Of a stretch of 64,000 nucleotides of DNA, positions 1 through 8,585 are shown piece after piece. Every line of letters starts with the position of its first letter. Position 1 is the first letter of the stretch. A model generated the notes under the pieces. The model saw nothing but the letters and a program-made list of their open reading frames with translations. It searched no databases and was not told where the DNA came from. A program made the position numbers and the translations under genes. Source of the stretch: Garcia nutans (lineage: Eukaryota; Streptophyta; Magnoliopsida; Malpighiales; Euphorbiaceae); assembly GCA_947685225.1 (NCBI GenBank), contig CANTUV010000031.1, positions 63,531,001 through 63,595,000 of the forward strand, given 5' to 3'.

Positions 1-862
1 TGAATAACATATTAGTGTGTTGTTTGGGCCCAAGTCTGTCTTTGTTGAAATATGTGATATGCAAATGTTGAAAGATATGACTAAAGAGATCTATGGCTGC
101 CCTCATTGGAAATGTGATTCATGGTTGATGAATTGTGAATAAAATGATGTTATGAAATATGACTTTGTAATATGTGTATTGATATATTGAAAGTGAATAT
201 GGCTTGAAGTGTTTTATTGAGATATGAGTTTATGAAAATGTTGTATGATGTGTAAAATGTATGTAAATGTGAGAATTGTTTCCATGAAAGTTTGGATATG
301 CCAAAGAAGGGTGATTTGTTGAAAATGATGTATATGTATATGTATATGAGATAGAAATGGTAAGTATTGTATTGTGAATGTTGTATATAGATATGTGTAT
401 AATTTCTGAGATTAGTGGGATTATATGAAGAATGTTTTGAGAAAGGAAAAACGGGATAAGCGAACTATAGAACATAATGCTAAGAACGTGAGGTATGATT
501 ATTTTGTAAAGTATATTTTAATGCTTATTTGTTTTACTAAGCTTTCTAGCTTAGCGTGGTTTTGTAATCGCGCAGGTTTTTATGCGGATGATCTAGAAGC
601 TTAGTTGCTATGCCACGAGATGGGTAAGAGTGTCTCGAGACCAACTAGAAGGTGATGCATAAATGTGTGATTTTTCATTATGCTTTATATTTTTATAAGA
701 ATAATGATTACTATAAATGTTTCTTAAATGAACATAATATTGCTTGAACTTGGATAAAGACTTTTAAATAGAAATTAAAAGTGACACTCTTATACTTCAT
801 ATACGCATTGTATGTATACCAAGTATATGTATAGTGCTTATATGGAGTATGGGGGCGTTACA
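1..862 (+). mobile_element. LTR, 3' part only (chromovirus-like), cut by window start
   Basis: The block ends in GGGGGCGTTACA at 862, the same type of 3' end (GTGTTACA or GCGTTACA) as the chromovirus LTRs elsewhere in the window. It contains the hairpin pair seen in those LTRs (537-574) and a GGGCCCAAGTCTGTCTTTG block matching the reverse complement of element A's LTR. No primer-binding site follows it. Instead TAT-type DNA resumes with AGATC, and the homologous TAT copy near 27380 reads straight through this site. It is therefore a solo LTR or the 3' LTR of an element lying to the left. The left end and its target duplication are outside the window. Confidence 0.75.
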
Positions 863-890
863 AGATCAAAGAAAGCAATGATTAGTCAAG

Positions 891-1046
891 ATCATGAGGA
901 TAATTGAAGTTCTCAAGACCATGAAGATAGTTGAAGTTCTCAAGACCATAAAGATAGTTGAAGTTCTCAAGACCATAAGGGTAGTTGATATTTTCAAGAC
1001 CATAAGGATAGTTGATGTTCTCAAAACCATAAGATTAGTTGAAGTT
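891..1046 (+). repeat. 27-bp tandem repeat, about six copies
   Basis: Units of the form AGATAGTTGAAGTTCTCAAG plus ACCATA repeat about six times with a few substitutions. The period is a multiple of three, so one frame (from 894) reads as a nine-residue repeat rich in I, V, K and T. TAT copies II (about 27300-27360, reverse) and IV (54515-54570) have only two or three units at the same place, so the array expanded in copy I. I see no evidence that the peptide is made. Confidence 0.8.
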
Positions 1047-1189
1047 TCCTTAATATCTCCAATGTATCAAGACAACATCAACATCAGAGTAACAATTGAT
1101 TTATCCCTGTTAAAGAAGATTTATTTTACTCCACTCATCCATTATTGGAAGCCCAAGTTAGTACAAACAAGGCAACTCCTTTAGAGCTA

Positions 1190-2300
1190 GAACCAAAACA
1201 ATAAAACAAAAAAAAAACAAAAAGAAGAAAAGAAGAAAAAAGAAAAAAAAGGAAAAAAAAAGAAAAAGGGAGAAAGAAAAGGAAAAAAGATAAAACCTAG
1301 AAAGGCGGTTCAAAAAGCCAACTAACTTCTCTTTTCTCTAAAGCAGCAAAAGGCTTCCATTTGGTTCATAAAGACATTTTTACTTGAATTGGTCCAACAC
1401 AACCAAAGATTCAATCAAAATTGGAGGAAGACCATCCAGTTCTTGAAAGTTCTGTACTTAACAGTCCTACAAGGAAGAAGGACAAAATGATAAAATGCTC
1501 AAAGAAAGCGAAGAGTAAGGAAAGAGAAAGAAAAGGGAAGAGTATGAAAAATAAAGAGAAAGAAAAGGGAAAAGAAGAAAAGAAACGAATTTGGGTCCCA
1601 AACTTTTTGCAAGGGAAAAAGACTGGCCCAATCAAGATCCAGATTAATGCCAAGAAGATAGAAAGAATTTGGAGTCTAGCAAGATTGCTCCAAACTGCCT
1701 AAAGTTCAAACAAGAAATTTGTAGTGTGAAGGTTTGTCCATTGTGTCACATCAGTCCCAACTTACAAATAGCCTTCATTTAAACTCGCGTCCCTAATAGA
1801 TCCCATTTCAAGCCTATCAAAGACCCGTTGATCTCTCTTGGTAGGTAGAGTCTATTAGTGGAGATAGTTTAGATAAGCATGCATATGAGATAGACAATAT
1901 TTAAACTCAATGAGACCTTTGGCCAAGTAATGTGTATGTGCCTATCTGAAGTGTAACAGTTCTTGCTTAAATAGAAATGATTCCCAAGTTTAGTACGGTA
2001 ACTAGGGTTTTCATGTTATAGATATGTTAATTTGAAAAAGTCAAGTCCTGAGGTACATTGACATTGATTTTGGCAAAGCCAACATTTGATTTCAAAATCA
2101 AAATTCAAAATCAAAAATCAAAAATTTTTTTATCATACAAAGCCTTCAAGTTAGGGGAAGTATGTTGAAACTCAAAAGACACATTGGGCAAGGAAATGAT
2201 GATAAAAAAATAAAAAAAAATAAAAAAGGGGAGTTATAGTAAAGAGAAAATTTATATTTTTTCATTATTGCACAATATTTTACAATTGCTACATTATTTA
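1190..2300. other. Non-coding TAT spacer with purine-rich tract
   Basis: An A/G-only low-complexity tract covers roughly 1195-1290. A lysine-rich open frame at 1421-1702 is low complexity and not believable as a gene. The rest matches 26225-27180 of TAT copy II in reverse, so it is the element's untranslated region between pol and the antisense gene. A second A-rich run lies at 2205-2230. I see no genes. Confidence 0.6.
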
Positions 2301-2307
2301 AATATCA

Positions 2308-3948
2308 CTAAGAGGGTGGTGGTAGGTCATCAAATAAAGCCTTGAAAAAGTCATCGCCTGTTGGAGGAGGGAGCAAATCACTCGTCCCGAGTACGCCCAA
2401 AGCGGGAGCACAAAAACTTGGCAAATTACTCATCCCGGTATCACTCGAAGCGGGAGCACCCAAAATCTTTATTACCTTGAAGTTCAAATCCGTCATGGTC
2501 CTCATCAGAAGCAGACGATAGGATCTCATGGTCGTTAGTCTGGTGGGCCTCTTGATGAAGAAGCGTCGGGATCCCTCATCCCCTGAAATCGAAAGTCTCA
2601 AAAATATTGTTCGGATTGGTGATATAAACTTTCAAAATGAGAAGCCTGCTGACGACTTGCATCTAACTCTTCTTGAAGCTTCCTATTTTGTTCTTCGAGC
2701 ATCCGCTGTGAGCCAAGAAGGAAAAGGTAAGAGCATACATAATAATGCATACATGTAGCATAAATTACTATGAAATAAAAAACGTACCAGGTAGTTCATA
2801 TCAATGCCCTGCGGATGAGATGGCATATCTGGCGGGCTAGAATGAGCAAATGAAGGGGCAGCAAAAGAAGGTCCAGCCTCATGATCAAATAACCCAACAG
2901 CCTGCAAAAATCATTAAAGAATCAAGGGAAAAAAAAGCAGTTGCAAGGGAAGAGTGGTTAAAGTGCAAAAACCCCTTCGAAGATCAAAATAAGGAAAGAA
3001 GAGCATGAATCAAGTAAGACATGGCCAAGTCAAATCAAGCTTGGCCATGTCACCTCAAAGGAAATCTTGGCAGAACATGACATGGGTAGGAGGCACGGCC
3101 AAGCCACTGGCTGTGTCTCACCTAAAGGGCAAAGCCAAGAAGGACCAATCAAAGAAAGAAAAAGAAACAGTAGGTGACACTGGCAGGCAACACGGCCAAG
3201 CCATGTGACACGGCCACAAGCTTGGTTGTGTCCCATCCTAAGCCAAAGACAAGGAAGAACCAAAGAAAAGACACAGAAGCTGACACACCAAGGAGACATG
3301 GCCAAGCCACTGGATGTGTCACATGACACGGCCATAAGCTTGGTTGTGTCCCATCCTAAGGCAAGAACAAAGAAGAACCAAAGAAAAGACACAGAAGCTG
3401 ACACACCCAGGAGACAAGGCCAAGCCACTGGCCGTGTCACATGACACGGCCAGGAGCTTGGCCGTGTCACTCTCATCTTCAAAGAACAAAGAAGGCCGAA
3501 GAAGAAACAGAAGATGACACACTCAGGTGACACGACCATTTACCTGAGAAGTACTAGTCCCGAGATGTGGAATAGGCTCTCCTGTATTTCCATGATATTC
3601 TTCTTCATCTCTACCCCCATTTTTGTTAGAAATCTCCAGCACACCAATAGGAGATACATCAAAGTTCAAGAGTCTTCTCTGAATAAAGAGGGCATAAAAT
3701 GGACTCGATAAATGGAGAAATGACTTGGCATCATAACCATACCGGGCCAACCACCATGCATCCTCTGGCATTGACATAATATTTAAAGTATATTCCAGAA
3801 TTTGCATCAGAAACCTTCGCTGCTTTGGACCGAGAAACCATTCATAAACTCTCTCCCTGAGAAACTAGCCACTAGACACTGGGCCAGCAATAATTTGGTG
3901 AGAATGTTGGAAAGACAGTGCAGCCCTAATCAAAGGAGACCAGTTTAC
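2308..3948 (-). pseudogene. Antisense plant-mobile-domain gene of TAT copy I, C-terminal exons
   Basis: Read on the minus strand, this gives the downstream exons of the antisense gene also found at 25155-26219. The exon at 3806-3545 contains WWLARYGYDAKSF and LLNFDVSP; the last exon ends in GDDFFKALFDDLPPPS with the stop at 2308. Splice sites resemble copy II: a donor near 3540 (CAG|GTAAAT), an acceptor near 2905 (TTTTTGCAG), and a donor near 2790. The 82-bp intron of copy II has grown to about 640 bp here because a GC-rich minisatellite (2957-3539) lies in it. The 5' part is cut at 3948 and resumes at about 16896 after the nested Athila-like element. Small frame breaks make it a pseudogene. 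Confidence 0.7.
2957..3539. repeat. GC-rich hairpin minisatellite (118-bp units) in an antisense-gene intron
   Basis: Units beginning GACACGGCC recur at 3207, 3325 and 3443, an exact 118-bp spacing, with older divergent units to the left. Each unit holds two GACACGGCC-type arms facing GGCCGTGTC-type arms around AAGCTTG, so each can form hairpins. The leading sequence (AAAGTGCAAAAACCCCTTCG, then AAGATCAAAA) matches the start of the same module in Athila-like and chromovirus LTRs. The equivalent intron of TAT copy II (25593-25666) lacks all of it. The overlapping open frames here are by-products of the repeat. Confidence 0.8.
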
Positions 3949-4133
3949 TGTTTAGATCATTTTTGTACTTGTTTTTAGTATGATTTTATGTGTGTTTTAG
4001 TTAATGTTTTGATTGATTTTTGTTTTAAGTTTGTTTAAAGTGTTTGTTTTAGGTTTAGGTACAAAAAGACCCTTGGAAGATCAAAACAGTGCAAGAAGAG
4101 CAAAGAACGAAGAACAGTAGCTGATACACTCAA

Positions 4134-4449
4134 GGGACACGGCCAAGCTTGTGGCTGGCCGTGTCCCATACCAAGCTAAGAAGAAGTCCACAACCACAGA
4201 AGGAGACACACCCAAGGGACACGGCCAAGCTTGTGGCCGTGTCCCTCCAAAAGAGCTCAAACACGGCCAAGCAATCCAAAGCTTTGCCGTGTCACATATC
4301 CAACTTCAAAAGAAAAGAAAGAAAGAAAGAAAGAAAGAGTTATTAAGGGACACGGCCAAGCCAACCAAAGCTTGGCCATGTCACCTAATGGAAAGCAAGG
4401 AAAAGAGCTTGAAACACGGCCAAGCTCACCCAAGCTTGGCCGTGTCACC
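4134..4449. repeat. GC-rich hairpin cluster in the Athila-like LTR
   Basis: At 4134-4247 and again at 4335-4449 arms GGGACACGGCCA and TGGCCGTGTCCC, or shorter versions, face each other around AGCTTG or related loops. The array lies just upstream of the TATA box at 4458, so it is in the U3 region. Related clusters occur in several chromovirus LTRs in this window. Confidence 0.75.
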
Positions 4450-4457
4450 TTAAATTC

Positions 4458-4464
4458 TATAAAT
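4458..4464 (+). promoter_or_regulatory. TATA box of the Athila-like LTR
   Basis: TATAAAT lies directly after the hairpin cluster and before a non-repetitive transcribed-looking segment. It is the best TATA match in this LTR; no transcription start can be read from sequence alone. Confidence 0.5.
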
Positions 4465-5667
4465 TCTTTCGCACGACAAAAGAAAAGGAGAGAACGGCTA
4501 GGGTTTTGGAGAACAGAGAGAAAATAAAAGAGAGGAGCGAGCAAACATATTTTGGGATGAGGAGAGAGTGACACTCTCCTTGTCCCTTATCTTCATCCTC
4601 CATCTTCATCTTTTTCATCTTCCATTGAAGATCTTTGAGGTTCTTTGGGATTAAATTGGGTTAACAAGCTCTTGAGGGTTGAAGCATCATTGAAAGGATT
4701 GGTGACTTGAGAAAGCTCCATTCTATCTTCCAAAGGCACAATCAATTGAAGAGTTGGTGACTTGAGAAAGCTCTATCCCATATTGCCAAAGGGAAATCAA
4801 CCATTGAAGAGGGCTTGAGTTCTTCATCAAATACATCAAGTGGAGCTAGGAGGAAGACTAGCAATCCTACTCTTGGCATATTCACAAGGGGTTTTTCTAT
4901 TCTCTCTTTTAATTCATTCCAATATTGTTTTTGTTATATTAAGAGATTGATATTACAATGAACAATTTGTATTTGATTTATATTGAGTTGAATGAATGTT
5001 TTAAATTGATGATGTTGAGCTAAAAACCCATGCTTAGGGTTTGTAGTATATTTAATTGAATGCTTTGATTTGATATTTCCATTGATGTATCTTGTGTTGG
5101 TTGATTGCATTGGATTGCATGCTAGGTTCATAGATTAGCTACCTATTGATCTCTAGATATTGAATGATGGACCGAGAGGTGAAATTCGATATCAGAATTA
5201 TGCAATCGACTACCCTATGAATGAATTAGAAATATAAGTTCTAGGGTTTATTAATTTGCAAATGTAAAAGAATTGGTCATTGTTAATTCATGAATGTGAG
5301 AACTAATGAATTGGTAATTGACTAATTAACCTTAAGGAACAAATTAATTACAAGGCTATGTTAATGGATAATTGAGAATTGAGCTTTGATTGAATGGACC
5401 TATAACCCTAGGCACTTTCCCAAGAACTTAATTGATCTTGTACACTCATCACACACTTCAACCCTATGCACGTTAATTTTAGGTTTAAATTTTTATTTTG
5501 CATTCCAAACAACAAACTCTCGCTTTTAATTTAATTGCTTTAATCAAGCTATTACGAACCACACCTTCTTGGGGAAACGACCCTGGGGGGATCATCATTG
5601 CTACAGCTACCTCGTATACTTGCGAGTGCTGCTTGTAGTAGTACTTAATTCGAGCACAACAAGTTTT

Positions 5668-5685
5668 TGGCGCCTTTGCTGGGGA
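5668..5685 (+). other. Primer-binding site, tRNA-Asp type
   Basis: TGGCGCCTTTGCTGGGGA lies six bases after the LTR end. Athila-lineage elements typically carry TGGCGCCGTTGCCGGGGA, complementary to the 3' end of a tRNA-Asp; two bases differ here. Confidence 0.7.
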
Positions 5686-5687
5686 AG

Positions 5688-5692
5688 GTTGT
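5688..5692. repeat. Target-site duplication of element A, left copy (GTTGT)
   Basis: GTTGT directly precedes the TG of element A and recurs directly after its CA at 15535-15539. Rejoining the flanks restores the leader of the Athila-like element. Confidence 0.95.
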
Positions 5693-6082
5693 TGTAACAC
5701 CCCCACATCCAATGCACACACACTACAATCACAACAATGTAGCATAAGTGCACCAAACATAGGGATGCTACGGTTTTCTTCAACATTCAAAACATTTTAA
5801 ACTTGATACAATACCCTAATCATTATACATTATAGAAATTAAGTCATTGACTTAAAATATAAACATGTTAGATATACATATATACATTTAAATATTACAC
5901 AGCGGAAGTTATAAATTAGGTACATATTTACATTATAAACATTACTTTACAAAATATAAAAGAAGTATACATGATTGGCAAGTCTGCTCTGATCTTTAAG
6001 TCCTCAAAAATCAACTCTTCACTGTCTACTCTCACTCGGTCTTGATGAACTCTCGGGTTCAACTCTACCAACTCTATTACCT

Positions 6083-6120
6083 GCGCGATCAAACACTATC
6101 GCGCTAAGTCAACGGCTTAG
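6083..6120. other. Conserved hairpin pair in LTR (element A, 3' copy)
   Basis: GCGCGAT and ATCGCGC pair around an eight-base loop, followed directly by CTAAGTC and GGCTTAG around AAC. This copy has one changed base relative to 13433-13470. Equivalent pairs lie in every chromovirus LTR of the window. Confidence 0.7.
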
Positions 6121-7056
6121 TAAGATAAAACATGCTAATGTTTTGCTTTGATGCAATGCAGTGCCAATTCTCAATCCATATTATACATGTAACATCATAT
6201 ATGCAAAACTAACAACATGCCTTTACATTTCATAACTCAACATAAATAGACATATCATATTTCAACATCTTATCATATACCTCATTAGTATTCATTTAAT
6301 CATTCATAATCAACATTAAGCAAAGACAAGCATGGGCCCAAGACACACTAATATGCCATTCAATTTTCAGAGTTAATGTTTTGGTTCTATCATCACATTT
6401 ATCAATATCATAAACCCAACTAGGCTTCAAGGATTAGGTTCAACCAAGCTTCAAGGGGAGCAAAGCATGCTAAGCTTCAACCCAACTTGGCTTCAAGAAC
6501 CAACCCAACCTAGCTTCAAGGGGGGTAACATCTCAATTAGGCTTCAAGGATTCAATCCAACCTAACTTCAAGAGATTGTTACACTTATTAGGCATGCCAC
6601 CAACAACCAACTCTGAAAATGGAATAACACATTAGCCACACAATTCATTTATTATTCAATTATCATTTCCATTCTCAATTCTCAACAACATTTAGGCAAA
6701 CATGCCTTATTTCTTTCAATTGCATCACATCATAGCCAACCACAATGGCATTGTCTCATATCATGTCTTATTTGAATTATCATTGCATCTTTGATATACA
6801 TTTCAATATTCATTACTCATGAAACACATTACCATTTACAATGCATAACATAACATTATTCAATCTCAACAATGCAATTAGGGTAAAGAACAATTGATAT
6901 GATTCATAGCTTTAGAACCTTACACATGTAATTGATTATATCATTCATTGATTCAAGTGTATTTAAAATGTTTAGGGTTAGGTTTAGGGACCAACCTACC
7001 CTTTGAGAACCAAAGCAATGCAAAAGGAACAAGGAAGTAAAACCTTAACCTACACA

Positions 7057-7290
7057 ATTGAGGGACACGGGCAGCCACTTGAGGGACACGGCCAAGCTTG
7101 TGGCCGTGTCACTCAAACCAATTGGACAGTAAGCAACACGGGCAAGGGACACGGCCAAGCTTATGGCAGTGTCTCTTAAACCAAAACTCCCAGTAGCTAA
7201 CACAGCTTGGGAACACGGCCGTGTCTCTCAAAACTAATTCAACACACGCAAAAGTTTCATGACTTGGCCGTGTCTCTCCTTTGCTTTTGG
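7057..7290. repeat. GC-rich hairpin cluster in element A 3' LTR
   Basis: Several GGGACACGGCC / GGCCGTGTC arm pairs around AAGCTTG-type centres, inside an otherwise AT-rich LTR. The same cluster lies at 14410-14650 in the other LTR. It is preceded by a GTTTAGGGTTAGGTTTAGG block that also precedes the module in the Athila-like and solo LTRs. Confidence 0.75.
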
Positions 7291-8185
7291 CCGTGTCTCC
7301 CAAAACACAAACCCTAATATGCAAAATTCTCCTCCAATTGCACTCAAACTCATCAAACACCATATAACATGTTTCAAATGAATGAAATCAATGTTCTAAA
7401 CACAAAATTCTACATGTTTATCACAATATTCCTTATTAAAACACATCAACCAAAACATTTAAACATATACCATCTCAAACCCTAAAACCAACTTTACACT
7501 TGAACTTCCACTATCAAAATCCATTTAAACTTACAACCTTCACAACCAAACCAACCTCAAATCAATCTTTTAACTAACAATCAACTTTAACATTTGTAAA
7601 TACATATCAAACACACCAAATCATCAACTCAACAATTCACCATACACCTTAGCCACAACTTCCAAATTAATAAAAGAAAACAAGAAATTTCTTACCTTAT
7701 ATGAAGAAATTCCACAAATCTTTCACCAAATCTCTCAATTCCTTCATCAATTTGAGTATAGCATCAAGAACACTTCTCTTTCCCTTTGTCTTCTTCAATG
7801 GCCGGCACAAACATGAGAAGAAAAGAAAATTCAACAAAGTCAAATGACTTTTCTTCTTTAAATCTCCACCAAGAGATTTTATACAAGCAATTACCAAAAT
7901 GCCCTCAATCATATAACTAACTTTTTGTCTTATATAAGCCCATATATGCAATTACACACTCAACAATAAAATATCTTCTTCCACTAACCAACACCTTGAC
8001 TCTTCTTTGACCAATTTATATGTTATATATATCAACATATACACAACATATACCATTCTCTCTAAACCCTAAATCCTTCCCAAAACACATATACTTTTCT
8101 TTTCCCAATTCTATATCTTGCAATTTAAAACAACCACAATAACAACAACATACAAAACTTCTAGGGCAAAAATGAGGATATTACA

Positions 8186-8200
8186 ATTCTCCCCCTCTAA
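8186..8200 (-). other. Polypurine tract of element A
   Basis: On the element's strand TTAGAGGGGGAGAAT directly abuts the 3' LTR. The same 15 bases occur at this place in elements B and C. Confidence 0.9.
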
Positions 8201-8231
8201 AAAGAAATTTCGTCCTCGAAATTACCTGATA

Positions 8232-8585
8232 TCAAGGCCGAAACAGCTGAGGATATTGCTTTCGCATGGTTTGCTCATTCTCCCAAGTTGCTTCTTCTTT
8301 TGCATGATTCTTCCAAAGAATTTTCACTAATGGCACTCTCTTGTTCCTCAATTCTTTCACTTCCCGTGCCAAGATAGCAACTGGTTCCTCTTCAAATGTC
8401 AAGTCTGGGCTCACTTCAATAGATTCAAATGGCAACACATGAGATGGATCCGACCTGAACCTTCTCAACATAGAAACATGAAACACATTATGAATACGAT
8501 CCAACTCAGGTGGCAAAGCAAGCCGATAAGCCACTGGCCCAACTCTTACCAATACTTCATATGGTCCAATGAAACGAGGACTCAA
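8232..8585 (-). CDS. C-terminal part of element A polyprotein: integrase tail and chromodomain, out of frame
   Basis: About 117 residues that belong to the C-terminus of the gag-pol frame but now lie in a different frame. In order, it shows the GPYEVL segment of the integrase C-terminal domain, NVFHVSMLRR, and a chromodomain-like end with VKILWKNH and EEATWENEQ. In chromoviruses this domain tethers integrase to chromatin and steers integration. In elements B and C the same segment is fused in frame to integrase. Here a run of five T at 8586-8590, against four in C, shifts the frame. The start given is only where the open frame becomes readable, not a translation start. Confidence 0.85.
   Translation of the reverse strand: MSPRFIGPYEVLVRVGPVAYRLALPPELDRIHNVFHVSMLRRFRSDPSHVLPFESIEVSPDLTFEEEPVAILAREVKELRNKRVPLVKILWKNHAKEEATWENEQTMRKQYPQLFRP

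Larger units (their letters stand above)
863..3948 (+). mobile_element. TAT/Ogre-type retrotransposon copy I, left segment
   Basis: This stretch is collinear, in reverse orientation, with 25190-27390 of TAT copy II: a 27-bp repeat, a purine-rich tract, a non-coding spacer, then the 3' part of the antisense plant-mobile-domain gene. The element reads on the plus strand. Its pol would lie left of 863, but an LTR interrupts it there. It stops abruptly at 3948 inside the antisense gene, where an Athila-like LTR begins, and the rest of the gene resumes at about 16896. Confidence 0.75.
3949..5661 (+). mobile_element. 5' LTR of the Athila-like element
   Basis: It begins TGTTTAGATCA at the point where the antisense gene stops and ends GAGCACAACA just before the primer-binding site, giving TG...CA ends and 1,713 bp. 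It contains the GC-rich hairpin module (4134-4449), a TATA box (4458-4464) and a typical end region (TTGGGGAAACGACCC, then ATACTTGCGAGTGC). A reverse-oriented fragment of the first 160 bp recurs at 51274-51437. Confidence 0.75.
5693..8185 (-). mobile_element. 3' LTR of element A
   Basis: 2,493 bp. On the element's strand it starts TGTAATATCC and ends GGGTGTTACA. It contains the TATA-like TATATATAACATAT region (about 8020-8055), a GGTAAG splice-donor-like site (7691-7696), a GC-rich hairpin cluster (7057-7290), a CTTCAAGG-rich degenerate repeat (about 6419-6590) and the conserved hairpin pair (6083-6120). Confidence 0.95.

Noticed and set aside
1421..1702. Lysine-rich open frame
   Set aside because: Purine-rich low-complexity sequence; the homologous stretch in TAT copy II (about 26700-26960) is not open over the same length.
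3030..3539. Overlapping open frames on both strands through the GC-rich minisatellite
   Set aside because: All frames are open because the repeat lacks stops; the translated words are the same repeat in different frames and no start or domain is credible.
7697..7951. 84-residue minus-strand frame in both LTRs of element A (also 15046-15300)
   Set aside because: Identical in both only because the LTRs are; other LTR families do not keep the frame, though the underlying exon-like DNA before GGTAAG is conserved.
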